This document shows positions 21,765-33,601 of a stretch of DNA of 64,000 nt, in pieces. Origin of the DNA: Perognathus longimembris pacificus (lineage: Eukaryota; Chordata; Mammalia; Rodentia; Heteromyidae). The notes beneath the pieces were generated by a model that saw only the letters and a program-made list of their open reading frames with translations, ran no database searches and was not told the origin of the DNA. The translations under genes were made by a program, and so were the position numbers. How positions within the stretch are numbered: position 1 is the first letter of the stretch; each line of letters begins with the position of its first letter. The stretch spans positions 6,755,297 through 6,819,296 of the forward strand of contig NC_063180.1 in the NCBI RefSeq assembly GCF_023159225.1, given 5' to 3'.

Positions 21765-22690
21765 CCTTATGACTCTGCTGTACAACTAACTACTGGACAT
21801 ATATTCAAAGGAATATATATTAATATAGAAGATACCTGTATACCCATGCTTATTGCAGTGCTGTTCATAATAGCTAACCATGGAATCACCCAAGCTGCCT
21901 AACAATACATGAATAAGGAAGATAGATACAGTATGTATACACCATGAAATATTACATAGTTAAAAGAAAATGAAATCATATCAACTTCAGGAAAATAGAT
22001 GGAATCAGAGATCATGTGGAGATAAGCAAGCCTCAAAAGGCTAAATATTAGAACTCGAACAAATAATGTTGAGCGAGACAAGCCTAGAACACAGAAAACA
22101 AAGGGACATGATCTCCCTGATATATGACTGTTAACAAAGGGAGATGGAGAGACAGTAGAGACCAAGTCTGTGAAACAAAAACTGCTTGTCAAATAGTATT
22201 CCCCACAGGATTGGGGCAGCGACCCAACATTATGTAACTAAAACCAAACAATTAGTCAACATATAAAGGTCAAAAATTGACCTCTCAGGGGAATACAATA
22301 GCTCAAAAGCTAGGTATGTACGTTCATATAAGACTACTGTTGACATATGGTCTAATATCGACATTACATTTAAAGCCCTAGGCGAACTTTCTTGGGCATG
22401 GCCACGTGGCTACTGTATATGTTCTTGATACATTGTATATTGTATATATGTCTACCTGACCTAGAGATAGAAAAACAGGGCGTAAGATATCACAAGAAAT
22501 GTACACACTGCCCTACTATGTAACTGTACCCTCTTTGCTCAACACCTTGTCAAAAAATTTGTGTTCAATTAATAAACAAATAAATTTAAAAACTTTTAAA
22601 AAAAGGCTAAATATTATGTTTTCACTTATATGTGGAAGCTATACCTAAGAGACATATATACACATGAACAGATACATTAATTTATATACA
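21765..22690 (+). mobile_element. Old L1 ORF2 C-terminus and 3' end, hosting a younger L1
   Basis: 21770-22034 resembles the last part of L1 ORF2 (CTTATTGCAGTGCTGTTCAT, ATGAATAAGGAAGATAGATA). It continues at 22617-22690 (CACTTATATGTGGAAGCTAT) after the insertion at 22051-22600. Confidence 0.8.
22051..22600 (+). mobile_element. Young 5'-truncated L1 3' end
   Basis: Target-site duplication AAAAGGCTAAATATTA at 22035-22050 and 22601-22616, exact over 16 bp. It starts at the last ORF2 codons (GAACTCGAACAAATAATG) and ends AATTAATAAACAAATAAAT. Nearly identical to 28380-28930, so both belong to one recent subfamily whose 3'UTR lacks the poly-G tract seen in the 2.7-10.3 kb elements. Confidence 0.92.
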
Positions 22691-22769
22691 TGTATTAATT
22701 TTTATTTATGTACTTATGTATATAAATTTTATTGATTTCAAGACCTGGCATAGTCAAAAACAATAAACA

Positions 22770-23640
22770 AAACATAAATTACAATTAAAATTACATCTCA
22801 CTCCCATCAGAATAGCTGTCAAGAATGCAAAAAAAGGGCTGGGGATATAGCCTAGTGGCAAGAGTGCCTGCCTCGGATACACGAGGCCCTAGGTTCGATT
22901 CCCCAGCACCACATATACAGAAAACGGCCAGAAGCGGCGCTGTGGCTCAAGTGGCGAGTGCTAGCCTTGAGCGGGAAGAAGCCAGGGACAGTGCTCAGGC
23001 CCTGAGTCCAAGGCCCAGGACTGGCCAAAAAAAAAAAAAAGAATGCAAAAAAACCAATGCTGAAAACAGGGTGGGGAATCAGGAAGAAACCCTTATAAAC
23101 TGGTGAGACTATAATTTATATGAAATTGTTTGTGACACAGATTTGTCAAAACAATATCAAAAAAGAAAGTGGAGGACACTTACTTCCCAATTTTAAAACT
23201 TACAAGTCCCAATTTTAAAACTTACAACTTGGTAAGTCAGGTCACTGCAATACTGACATGACAGTCAATGATTATATCAATAAAACTGATTGGAAAATGC
23301 AGAAATATATCCACATATACATATTTGACTGATTTTTTCCTCAAGTGTGGCAATCTCATTCAATGGGAAAGGAGATCTTTTCAATGAACTGTGATAGGGC
23401 CATGTAGAATAGAATCAAGTTGAACCCCTGCCTTATAGTATAAATGAACTCCAAATGGATAAGACTTAATTTCTAGAGTTAAAGCTGTAACACTTTTAGA
23501 AGAAAATGTATGTATAAACTAGAGTGACCTTGGAACAGGCCAAGTTCATGGAAATTACATGAATAACAAAAGAAGCCAAAGAAAATATAGTGAAATTGAA
23601 TTTCATTAGAAGTAAACACTCTATAAGGGATTAGTCAAAT
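22770..23640 (+). mobile_element. Older L1 ORF2 segments in non-collinear order
   Basis: 22790-23160 resembles the part of ORF2 around ATTACATCTCACTCCCATCA. The following 23170-23640 resembles a more upstream ORF2 part (CTCCAAATGGATAAGACTTA). Both are sense, but their order is reversed, so these are separate insertions or a rearrangement. A direct 24-bp duplication lies at about 23187-23226. An IDL-Geo sits at 22836-23039. Confidence 0.65.
22836..23039 (+). mobile_element. IDL-Geo SINE, GCGGGAAGAAG subfamily
   Basis: Duplication AGAATGCAAAAAAA at 22822-22835 and 23040-23053, exact. Inserted in an old L1. Confidence 0.96.
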
Positions 23641-23695
23641 GTAGAAGGTCCTCAACAATTTTTTTAACTTTAAAAAGTATAAAAGCAGTATACAA

Positions 23696-24016
23696 GCTGG
23701 GTGTCAGTGGCTTATGTCTTTAATCCTAGCTACTCAGGAGGCTGAGATCTAAGGATTGGGGTTCAAAGCCAGCCTGGGCAGAAAAGTACCTGTGAGACAC
23801 GTCTCAAATTAACCACTCGGGGCCTGGGTGCTGTCTCTGAGCTCTTTTGCTCTAGGCTAGCACTCTACCACATTGAGTCACAACTCCATTTCTAATTTTC
23901 TGGTGGTTAATTGGAGACAGACTTTCCTGCCCAAGTTGGCTTTGAACCACGATCCTTAGATCTCAGCGTCCTGAGTAGCTAGGATTACAGGCGAGAACCT
24001 ATGAGCACCCAGCTAA
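23696..24016. repeat. Inverted B1 pair (B1 sense, B1-Geo antisense)
   Basis: A sense B1 at 23696-23818 abuts an antisense B1-Geo at 23819-24016. The arms pair over about 120 nt (CTACTCAGGAGGCTGAGATC against GATCTCAGCGTCCTGAGTAG), with the Geo segment as loop. In EPB41L5 pre-mRNA this lies about 260 nt past the exon 3 donor and would form a long hairpin. Confidence 0.85.
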
Positions 24017-24275
24017 GCCAGTTATTAAAAGCACAAATGTCCAAGCCCCATTCTCAAAATATGTTTTTGCTTCTATGATTCAGGTTAGGATCAGAATTCA
24101 CATTTTGAACAAATACTTCAAGTGAGTTTTAAAGCAAGAAGGGTTCTAAGTTTCTGCTATATAGGAAATCATACAAAATGAAGAAGGTATTAAGTATATG
24201 AGCCTTCTAGCACTGAACTTATCATCTGAAATATTCTATTTCTTCTTTGATAATGGAACTGGTAAAGTTACTCAC

Positions 24276-24380
24276 TGCTACTTGGGCAGAATCCATAAAT
24301 CTCAGGCCAAAATAGTCACTTTCAATCAGGTCCAAGTGATACATAATCTGGTCAAACAGCTCTTGTCCTTTGGCTTTTTT
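24276..24380 (-). CDS. EPB41L5: EPB41L5 exon 3 (residues 61-95, FERM F1 lobe)
   Basis: The exon has 105 nt and 35 codons, phase 0 at both ends. The acceptor is GTCATTTCAG and the donor is GTGAGT at 24275. The peptide opens [20 protein letters not shown] and ends [11 protein letters not shown], the ubiquitin-like F1 lobe of a FERM domain. It reads directly on from exon 2 without a stop. No repeat lies within 200 bp on the acceptor side; an inverted pair of B1 SINEs lies about 260 bp past the donor in intron 3. Confidence 0.97.
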
Positions 24381-24897
24381 CTGAAATGACAAGAAAATAA
24401 TCAGTGAGAAACTTATATAATCAACATGCCTGACTAGAAGATAATTTCAGTTATACAAGATCTCTTAAAGTATCATTCATTACACACAAAGTATTACTAT
24501 GTAGCAGATGGATAAGACATGGTAGTTTTCCAGTCAACTACTTTATGCCAAAAGAAACTGTGATCTACATATATTCCCCTAGAGATTATTATTCCTATAG
24601 GCCAACAACTATTACCCATTTTTTAGGGACAGACACCTATATGTGTTAGATAGTAGAGTTACATGAATGAATATGATTATACTTCTTGGTCTCAAGCAGT
24701 GACAAGGTTCTTAGTCAAAAAACAAAATTATATATTACTTTGAACATAGTCAATGCTAGTTACATGTGTTCTTTCTACAATAGTACAAAGAAATAATTCT
24801 GCCAAAAAGTACTGATAGCTTCAGAGGTTCAAACCCCTAGATAAAAACAAAATGTATACTTGGATACACTAAAATGTATACTTTGATACTATTCTTT

Positions 24898-25102
24898 TTT
24901 TATTTTATTTATTTGCCAGTCCTGGGCCTTGGACTCAGGGCCTGAACACTTTCCCTGGCTTCATTTTGCTCAAGGCTAGCACTCTGCCACTCGAGCCACA
25001 GCACCACTCCTGGTCATTTTCTGTATATGTGGTGCTGGGGAATCGAACCCAGGGCATGTATAGGAGGCAAGCACTCTTGCCACTAGGCCATATTCACAGC
25101 CC
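24898..25102 (-). mobile_element. IDL-Geo SINE
   Basis: Duplication TTGATACTATTCTTT at 24883-24897 and 25103-25117, exact. The left monomer lacks a few bases (GGGCATGTATAGGAGG). Confidence 0.95.
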
Positions 25103-25534
25103 TTGATACTATTCTTTGATACCCTACTAAGGTAGGGTAGAGGAGAAAACAAGCTTGAGACAGTAAAGATTCACAAGCAGAATTATCACTGTGTTCTCAA
25201 AATTCTTTAATTATTCATCACCTATTGATTTAAGTATAAACTGAAGGGCACAAAATAAGTGTCTTTCCTAACTGTTCCTTGCTGTTACAGCTCATCCTTA
25301 GTATGCCACTCTACCATTGTTACCTGTTAATAATTTTCCAGAAAGTCATGCCTCAGCCCCAGTAAAATGTTTCTTTCTGCTTACAATGTCCTTTAGTAAA
25401 CTCTTAATTCTGGCTTCTCAAGACTCAACATATCTACTAATGACAGAGAAACTGAATTGCCCTTCCTCTGTACTACTTTGTACTTGTTAGTATAAAATCA
25501 AAAGGCACGGTGTTAAAATGGCCTATCCTTTTTT

Positions 25535-25782
25535 TTTTTCCCCCCTCGGTTGTGGGGCTTGAACTCTGGGCCTGGGCACTCTTCCTGAGCTCTTCTGCTC
25601 AAGGCTAGCACTCTACCACTTGAGCCACAGCACTACTTCTGGTTTTCTAGTGGTTAAATGGAAATAAGAGTTTCATGGATTTTTCCTGCCTTGGCTGTCT
25701 TTGAACTGTGATCCTCAGGTCTCAGGCTCCTGAGCAGCTAGAATTACAGGCATGAGCCACCAGCACTCTGCTGGCCTATCAT
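25535..25782 (-). mobile_element. B1-Geo SINE
   Basis: A full element: Geo half 25548-25650, B1 half to 25782 (AATTACAGGCATGAGCCACC). Confidence 0.9.
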
Positions 25783-26372
25783 TTTTAAGCAATGGTAAAA
25801 AGGGTTGGCATGACCAATATGTAGACTACAGATACAGGATACTTGATTCCAGGGCTAAGAGTCTTTCTGCTTTTGTGTACCCTTTCATCTGAAGCTATTG
25901 AAAATACCCAAGTAGTACAGCTTTAAAAAAAAAAAAAAAAGACCCATACATCTCTGAGCTGCTACAAATTCATTTTTCAGTGTCCTCTATATATCAGAAC
26001 CTGCTACTACTGATCTTCTCTTTTTCTTCCATGTTACCATTTCCTTCAAACCCACATCGTATTTTAGGAAGATTAAGACCACCAAGGTGTCATCTTTTCA
26101 CCGTCCTTTCTCTAGGAGCAAGGAACCTTTTGCTGCCAACAGTCATTTGAATATTTGTCATCACTTACAGGCCATACAAAATGATCAATACAGGCAGACA
26201 GCAGTAAGGCAAACCAGAAGTATAAAGCATATGACAGTGTCTGCCCTATCATGTGCCAAATGATTTCATGGGGCTTACATGCTGCAAGGCTGGCCGTTCT
26301 CCACCCTTGAAACAAGATACTCCTTGTAGAATGGTCCTCCCATCTTTATCTGTATATATAAAACTAATTCTT

Positions 26373-26578
26373 TTTTTTTTTTTTTGGCCAGTCCTGGGCC
26401 TTGAACTCAGGGCCTGAGCACTGTCCCTGGCTTCTTTTTGCTCAAGGCTAGCACTCTGCCACTTGAGCCACAGTGCCACTTCTGGCTGTTTTCTGTATAT
26501 GTGGTGCTGGAGAATGGAACCCAGGGCCTCATGTATACAAGGCAAGCACTCTTGCCACTAGGCCATATCCCCAGCCCC
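26373..26578 (-). mobile_element. IDL-Geo SINE
   Basis: Duplication TAAAACTAATTCTT at 26359-26372 and 26579-26592, exact. Confidence 0.96.
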
Positions 26579-26743
26579 TAAAACTAATTCTTGAAGAACA
26601 CTTTTTCTATCCATTAAAATGAACTCAGATCTTCCCAACCCAGCTACTGGGCTATTTCCTTAGTTTCAGGTTTCATGGCAACCTTTCCTTTTTTCCTTCA
26701 TGTACTTCCTCAAACAACTATTCAGTATGTTAAAAACATTAAC

Positions 26744-26986
26744 GGGGGGCTGTGGATATAGCCTAGTGGCAAAGAGTGCTTGCCTCGTATACATGAAGCC
26801 CTGGGTTCCATTCTCCAGCACCACATATACAGAAAACAGCCAGAAGTGGCACTGTGGCTCAAGTGGCAGAGTGCTAGCCTTGAGCAAAAAGAAGCCAGGG
26901 ACAGTGCTCAGACCCTGAGTCCAAGCCCCAGGACTGGCAAAAAATAAATAATAAAGATATTTTTTAAAATAAATAAATAAAAATAG
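26744..26986 (+). mobile_element. IDL-Geo SINE with long A/T-rich tail
   Basis: Duplication AAACATTAAC at 26734-26743 and 26987-26996; tail of AAATA units. Confidence 0.94.
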
Positions 26987-27418
26987 AAACATTAACGTGC
27001 AGAGAATTGTATGGTTATAAAAACAAAACAAACAAAAAACTTCCTGGTAATTTGGTTGTTTCTTTGACCTCTAAAATTCTAGCTTCCAAATACTTTCTTA
27101 CCAAAGCACATTTCTCTACTTCCATTATTTTACTCTTATGTTCATGACAGCTATCCCCATTATCTTATATACACTATGAGCTGAGCCAGGTGAGTTAAAA
27201 CATTTCTAAGCTTCCTACCTTTCACTCACCATATGTATGTTCTAAGCATTCATTTCTCTGCAATTTCACATTCTTATGCCTACATTATGATATCAGTCTC
27301 CAGGCTTGCTTCCCTCACCTCTCAAATCAAGTGTACCACCTCAAAATTAAACCAATGTGTCATTTTTATGTTTCCTGACTACTAAAAAACCCTATGTGGA
27401 TTAATAAAGAAAAACCAC

Positions 27419-27640
27419 AGCTGGGAGCTGGTACACAACACGTCTATAATCCTAGCTACTCGAGAGGCCCAGATCTGAAGATTGCAGTTCAAAGTCTGCC
27501 CCCACAGTAAAGTCCCTGAGATTCTTATCTCCAATCAACCACCAGCATACCAGAGGTGATGATGTGTGGCTCAAGGTGGTACAGGGACAGCCTTGACAGA
27601 AAAGCTCAGGGGCAGTGTCTTTTTTGACCCTTGGTCCATT
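27419..27640 (+). mobile_element. B1-Geo SINE, diverged
   Basis: CTATAATCCTAGCTACTCGA (B1) and TGTGGCTCAAGGTGGTACAG (Geo A-box region). Confidence 0.8.
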
Positions 27641-27812
27641 TTTTAAAATGAGTCGTCTATTTTATTTAGTTTATAGCAATATTCTAGATTTTATTAATTT
27701 TTGTATACTACCTTTAGTTGTACAAAGGGATTCCAATTCAACATGTCAATTTAGCAGGACAAGGCATCTTGATCAGTATCACCCCTTCCACTGTTCTCTT
27801 TATTATAATTTT

Positions 27813-28020
27813 TTTTTTTTTTTTTTTGGCCAGTCCTGGGGCTTGGACTCAGGGCCTGAGCACTATCCCTGGCTTCCTTTTGCTCAAGGCTAGCACTCTG
27901 CCACTTGAGCCACAGCACCACTTCTGGCTGTTTTCTGTATATGTGGTGCTGGGGAATTGAACCCAGGGCTTCATGCATACAAGGCAAGCATTCTTGCCAC
28001 TAGGCCATATCCCCAACCCT
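27813..28020 (-). mobile_element. IDL-Geo SINE
   Basis: Direct repeats of ATTATAATTTT on both sides. Left half has CATGCATACAAGGCAAGCAT on the + strand. Confidence 0.94.
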
Positions 28021-28117
28021 CATTATTATAATTTTAAGAATTATTTCTATATATGAATACAAGTTCCTTCTCAGATATATAATTAACAAAAGGTGTCATT
28101 TATTCTATGGTGGTCTT

Positions 28118-28940
28118 AAAAACAAAGCAACAATATAGACCTACCCTATGACCCAGACATACCACTCCTAGGCATCTATCCTAAACAGCAAGTCCCAAGA
28201 TATCAAAAAGACATTTGTACTTCCATGTTTATCGCGGCACAATTCACAATAGCCAAAATATGGAAACAACCCAGATGCCCCTCCACAGATGAATGGATCC
28301 AAAAAATATGGTACCTATACACAATGGAATACTACATAGCAATTAGGAATGGTGAAATATTGTTATTCGCAGGGAAATGGTCAGAACTCGAACAAATAAT
28401 GTTGAGCGAGACAAGCCTAGAACACAGAAAACAAAGGGGCATGATCTCCCTGATATATGACTGTTAACAAAGGGAGACAGAGAGACAGTAGAGACCAGGT
28501 CTGTGAAACCAAAAACTGCTTGTCAAATAGTATTTCCCACAGGATTGGGTCAGCGACCCAACATTATGTAACTAAAACCAAACAACTACTCAACATATAA
28601 AGGTCAAAAATTGACCTCTCAGTGGACTACAATAGCTCAAAAGCTATGTATGTACGTTCATATAAGACTACTGTTGACATATTGTCTAATATCAACATTA
28701 CATTTAAAGCCCTAGGCGAATTTTCTTGGGCCTGGCCACGTGGCTACTGTATATGTTCTTGATACATTGTGTATTGTATATATGTCTACCTGACCTAGAG
28801 AAGGGAAAGAAAAACAGGGCGTAAGATATCACAAGAAATGTACACACTGCCCTACTATGTAACTGTACCCTTTTTGCACAACACCTTGTCAAAAAAAATT
28901 GTGTTCAATTAATAAATAAATTAAATTTTAAAAATAATTA
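28118..28940 (+). mobile_element. 5'-truncated L1: ORF2 C-terminus and 3'UTR
   Basis: An open reading frame from about 28133 through 28467 encodes the ORF2 C-terminus (IPLLGIYPKQQVPRYQKDI; MEYYIAIRNGEILLFAGKW; end GMISLIYDC), followed by the same 3'UTR as 22051-22600. The terminal peptide has no lesion, so the insertion is young. The target-site duplication is unclear: AAAGCAACAAT on the left and AAAGCAAAACAAT on the right are only approximate. Confidence 0.92.
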
Positions 28941-28967
28941 CAAAAAAAAAAGCAAAACAATCCTTTT

Positions 28968-29145
28968 TAGCTAGTGGCAATGGCTCAAGCCTGCTTAGAA
29001 GATCACAGGTTCAAAGCCAGTCAGCACATAAAAACATTTGTAAGAGTCCATCTCAACCAATAAATGGGCACAGTGGTGCAAACCTATCATCTTAGCAACA
29101 AAGAGAAGCACAAATAGGAAGACTGTACTCAGACCCTAGTTTAAA
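28968..29145 (+). mobile_element. B1-like SINE, degraded
   Basis: GCTAGTGGCAATGGCTCAAG, then GATCACAGGTTCAAAGCCAG, then a second degraded B1 5' part. Low sequence conservation. Confidence 0.5.
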
Positions 29146-29155
29146 AATAACTAAC

Positions 29156-29350
29156 CCATGGGCTCAGAATATGGCTTAGTGGCAGAGTGCTTGCCTAGCA
29201 TGCATGAAGTCCTGGGTTCGATTCCTCAACACCACAGAAACAGAAAAGGCCAGAAGTGGCACTGTGGCTCAAGAGGTAGTGTTAACCTTGAACAAAAAGA
29301 AGCCAGGGACAGTACTCAGGCCCTGAGTCCCAAGCCCCAGGACTGGCAAA
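29156..29350 (+). mobile_element. IDL-Geo SINE, older subfamily
   Basis: Diagnostic CTAGCATGCATGAAGTCC; Geo part shortened (AGAGGTAGTGTTAACC). Confidence 0.9.
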
Positions 29351-29384
29351 AAATATAAAATAAAATAAAAAATAACTATCCCAA

Positions 29385-29470
29385 AAAGACAATGACAAAG
29401 TGGCTCAAATAATACACTGTCTGCTTAGCAAGAATAAGTCCCTGAATTCAAACCTAAGTATTGTCAAAAG
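29385..29470 (+). mobile_element. tRNA/ID-like SINE fragment
   Basis: AAAGTGGCTCAAATAATACA (A-box region) and CCTGAATTCAAACC (B-box region). Confidence 0.45.
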
Positions 29471-29793
29471 CTTACTTTTTCAATGGTGTCCTTTGAAGAG
29501 GAAAAGATTATGTTTTAAATAAAGTCTAATTTATCCATTTTTTTTGTTGTTTGTTCATGCTTTTGGCATCACATCTAAAAAGGGGTTCCAAATCCAAAGT
29601 AAATACAGATCTATGCCTATACTTTCTATGAGTTTTATAGTTTTTGCTGGTTATGTTTAAGTCTTAGATCTAGTTTAAGGTCATTTTCATATATAATATG
29701 TGAATATCCACTGACCCTAGTACAATGATATTGAAAAAACAATTTTACCCCACTGAATGTTCTTGGCATCTTGCTTATCAAAAAAAATTAATT

Positions 29794-30020
29794 GGGGCTG
29801 GGAATATGGCCTAGTGGCAAAAGTGCTTGCCTCCTACACATAAAGCTCTCGGTTCGATTCCCCAGCACCACATGTATGGAAAACGGCCAGAAGGGGCGCT
29901 GTGGCTCAGGTGGCAGAGTGCTAGCCTTGAGCGGGAAGAAGACAGGGACAGTGCTCAAGCCCAGAGTCCAAGACCCAGGACTGACAAAAAAAAAAAAAAA
30001 TAATAATAATAATAATAATT
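29794..30020 (+). mobile_element. IDL-Geo SINE, CTCTCGGTTCG subfamily, with (AAT)n tail
   Basis: Shares CTCCTACACATAAAGCTCTC and GAAGGGGCGCTGTGGCTCAG with the copy at 58311; the tail has become (AAT)n at 30000-30020. Confidence 0.93.
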
Positions 30021-30392
30021 GACCTCAAATACGTTAGTTTATTTCTGGGGTTTCTACTCTGTACCAATGGCCTGTGCCCATCCATGTACCAATAGCACAC
30101 TATCTTAATTATTGATGCTTTAACTCTTAAAACTACTGTTAATCCTCCTACTTAGTTCTTTTTCAATACTGTTTTGGCTATATAGGTTATCCTGCACTTC
30201 CATAAAAATTTTAGAATCAGCCTGTCAATTTCTACAAATAATCAGCTAAGTTTCTGGTGAGAAATGCATTGAATGCAAATCAAATTGGAGTATATTTTGT
30301 CATACTATCAACTTTAACTCTTTGAATTCATGAACACAGGGTTCAAACTCATGAAACAAAGGATTCAAATTCATGAACAAGAGATTTCCCCC

Positions 30393-30710
30393 ACCCATAA
30401 TCCTGGGGAGTGAACTCAGGGCTTTGTGCCCAGCAAGTATTTTACCACTCAAATTACAGTCCCCAGCACTTTAAAAAAGAATTTACTTTGGTTTTGAAAC
30501 AGTCACACTAACTTTCCACAGATATATTCAAACTTCTACCTCCCAAGTAGCTTTCAAGGGTATACCACCATTCCTGGACTATTTCGTTTTTTGAGTGTAC
30601 TAGACTTGAACTTACTATGTAGTACAGGCCGGCCCCAAATGCTTGTTTCTTTTGCCTCCAGCTCCAGAGTACAGAGATTATACGCATGTACCAAAATGCC
30701 TGGTATAATT
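30393..30710 (-). mobile_element. ID fragment and two B1 fragments
   Basis: 30393-30475 reads as reverse ID (GAGTGAACTCAGGGCTTTGT). 30500-30585 and 30595-30705 read as reverse B1 (CTTCTACCTCCCAAGTAGCT; TTACTATGTAGTACAGGCCG). Confidence 0.6.
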
Positions 30711-31167
30711 TTCAGTTATAGAAGTCCCCACTTAATCGTCAGGGAGTATGTCCACAAAGAATGCCTAAATGAATAGTAACAAACCCAATATACTAAGTTT
30801 TTCCTATCCATACACACTTAGAATAAAAATTTTAAATTAGAGACAGCAAAAAAATAACAACTAATAAAAAAATAGAATAATTACAACAGTATTCTGTAAT
30901 AAAAGTTATTAGTTAATTCTGGAGTTTTTTACTTAGTCTATTTTTTTGTTTGTTTTGTTTTGTTTTTGTTGCCAGCCACTCTACCGCTAAGCCACATTCC
31001 CAGCCCCTAAGTTACTAGTTATATTTTGGGAAAATGGGACCAGGGCTTATAAAGATGGGAAAAGAAGACTTCATTCAAACAGAAAGTAGATACTACTGAT
31101 GTCAGTAGAAACTGGAAGAAGTGGAATAGCTGGAAATTCATTCCCTGAAATCCTTTTCTGTTAGTTT

Positions 31168-31361
31168 TTTGCCAGTCCTGGGGCTTGAACTCAGGGCCTG
31201 AGCACTGTCCCTGGCTTCTTTTTGCTCAAGGCTAGCACTCTACCTCTTAAGTCACAGTGCCACTTCTGGCTTTTTTCCTATATATGTGGTGCTGAAGAAT
31301 CGAACCTAGGGCTTCATGAATACGAGTCGAGCACTTTACCACTAGGCCATATTCCCAGCCC
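31168..31361 (-). mobile_element. IDL-Geo SINE
   Basis: Full dimer with no obvious duplication and modest divergence. A 35-bp antisense ID-end fragment lies at 30972-31008. Confidence 0.92.
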
Positions 31362-31669
31362 TCACCTAGTCTCTTTAGACCATGGAGGCCATGGGTAACT
31401 AAATTACATAAAGTAAAATCACAGAAGGGACTATTACACTTTGAAGTAAAATTATAGTGTATATAATTTAAAACCTTTAATATTATCAGTGAAATGTATA
31501 CATTAAAATTATTGTTTATTAGCTAATCATTGTATCTCCTATTAATTTAAAACATCAAAGATGTAGAATTCTACGTGTCAGGCTACTTACCAAGCTTTCA
31601 AATCAATCCAAAGAGTTTACTGTAACAGTTTTCCAAAAGAAAACTTAAAATATCATTAAGTTAGAACTT

Positions 31670-31883
31670 GGGCTGGGAATATGGCCTAGTGGCAAGAGTG
31701 CTTACCTCATAATCATGAAGCCCTGGGTTCGATTCCCCAGCACCACATATATAGAAAATGGCCAGAAGTGGCACTGTGGCTCAAGTGGAAGAGTGCTAGC
31801 CTTGAGCAAAAAGAAGCCAGGGACAGTGCTCAGGCCCTGAGTCCAAGGCCCAGGACTGGCAAAAAAAAAAAAAAAAAAAAAAG
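31670..31883 (+). mobile_element. IDL-Geo SINE
   Basis: Duplication AAGTTAGAACTT at 31658-31669 and 31884-31895, exact; A-tail of at least 22. Confidence 0.96.
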
Positions 31884-31904
31884 AAGTTAGAACTTCTGTT
31901 CTTT

Positions 31905-32003
31905 TCTTTTTGTTTTTGTCTGAGACCAGCACTTGAACTCAGTACCTGATGCTTTTGCTTATTGGCTGGTTCTCTACCAACTGAGCCATGCTTCCAATTC
32001 CAG
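31905..32003 (-). mobile_element. tRNA-like SINE unit of another type
   Basis: In reverse it carries an A-box-like TGGCTCAGTTGGTAGAGAAC and a B-box-like GAGTTCAAGTGC. A sister copy is at 46243-46337. Confidence 0.55.
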
Positions 32004-33070
32004 AACTTTTTGAATACAGATATAAATGTAAAATGAACACTGGACTGCCCATTAAACCATCATCCTAAAGAAAAGTAATGATACCTTTGTTGTTCGCTGA
32101 AAGTCATCCTCACTGTATGTAGTTGAGAGAATAAGTAGTCTCTAAATTCCTTCCCCAGTCAAAAGAGAAATGAAAAAAGAAAATGGTCTTTACAATTGAT
32201 ATATTAATATCAAATCCATAGATTACTCTATTTAATCTAAAATAATCCCTTACATATCATGTGGGCAATCATCTTAGTTCTATGTTGACTAGCTATAATC
32301 TCTAGTGACCCTAATCCTAATGGAAAATGAGCATGTGCTTCATATGATTTCCAAAACAATTTTAAATACTCTAGAATCATATTAGACTAAATTGGATAAA
32401 GGAAAAACTTTGGTTGCTTTATTTGCTTGTTTTTTAAGACCTTAATATTTCTCTGGCTTATACTTTCTTTTAGTAAGATAGCCAGTGTCCATTTTTTATA
32501 TTCATGCAAGTACCTAGAGTTAAGTTACTAACGCTTAAGGTTTCACCTGAAGGACAAAAAGGGAAATTGTTTTTGTTGCAGAGTCAAACCTGAAACTCTA
32601 GCTATGTCTCTGTAGCAGTCCCCTTAATAGGTCAGCTAGCACTTCTAGACTAGATCAACATCATAATACAGTCTACTAAGAACACCAAAGAAAGCATTAT
32701 AGACTAGTTTCCAGACACTTGTTCCACCAATTAAGCATAATGCTGATTTTTAACTCTATACTACACTGTTTTTTCAAAAAGTTTCTTTATAAATTCTCTA
32801 TCTGCCTATCAACAACCCTGAGGCTTCATACTTCAAACATTAGGTAATAAGAAAAAAAAATTTTCCAGGCTCTCACACAGCAATATCAGGCTTTTCACCA
32901 CATACTTAGTGCTATTTTAGTGGAATAGTACACAAAACTCTTAAGATTCTCATCAAATAATAGAAAATTGTCAACACAAAGTAGCTCATGTTGGAATGTT
33001 TCACAAACCTTCAAGAAGCCCTTACAGTATAGGAAGAAATGTAGATGCCTTAGATTTTATAAAAATCAGC

Positions 33071-33280
33071 CAGCTGGGCTGAAAATCTGGCCTAGTGGTA
33101 GAGTGCTTGTCTAGCATGCATAAAGCCCTGGGTTAGATTCCTCAGCACCACATATTCAGAAAAGGCCGGAAGTGGCACTGTGGCTCAAAAGGTACAGTGC
33201 TAGCCTTGAGCAAAAAGAAGCCAGGGACAGTGCCCAGACCCTAAGTTCAAGCCCCAGGACTGGCAAAATAAATAAATAAA
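33071..33280 (+). mobile_element. IDL-Geo SINE, older subfamily
   Basis: Duplication TAAAAATCAGC at 33060-33070 and 33281-33291; tail of AAAT units. Confidence 0.94.
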
Positions 33281-33601
33281 TAAAAATCAGCTAGCCACAG
33301 AATGAGTGGAAAGTGAGTAAAGAATAAAACAGAGGGGCCCATCAGCTACAGTGGACATGATGAAAGCAAACGAAGCAACTCAAGGGTGGTGATGGGAAGG
33401 AGGGAATGAGACACAAAGAGGGAACAGATGATACTAAACAAAAGGAAGAAATGTACCTATCACCCAATCTGGAAGAAATGTTTTGTTGTTAAAGTTCATA
33501 GAGTTCATAAGCTTTGTAGGTTAGAATGATGATTTTCATCATTGGGAAGGTTAAAATGTGTACTGGAAATATATATCATTACTTAATTGCAATTTTTAAA
33601 A

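Larger units (their letters stand above)
11993..24275 (-). other. EPB41L5 intron 3
   Basis: 12.3 kb of mixed repeats, listed separately. Stretches where I see no feature: 12640-13420, 13530-14600, 15670-16730, 16860-17170, 17700-18330, 18690-18950, 19360-19680, 20100-20370, 20730-21750 and 22690-22790. Confidence 0.85.
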
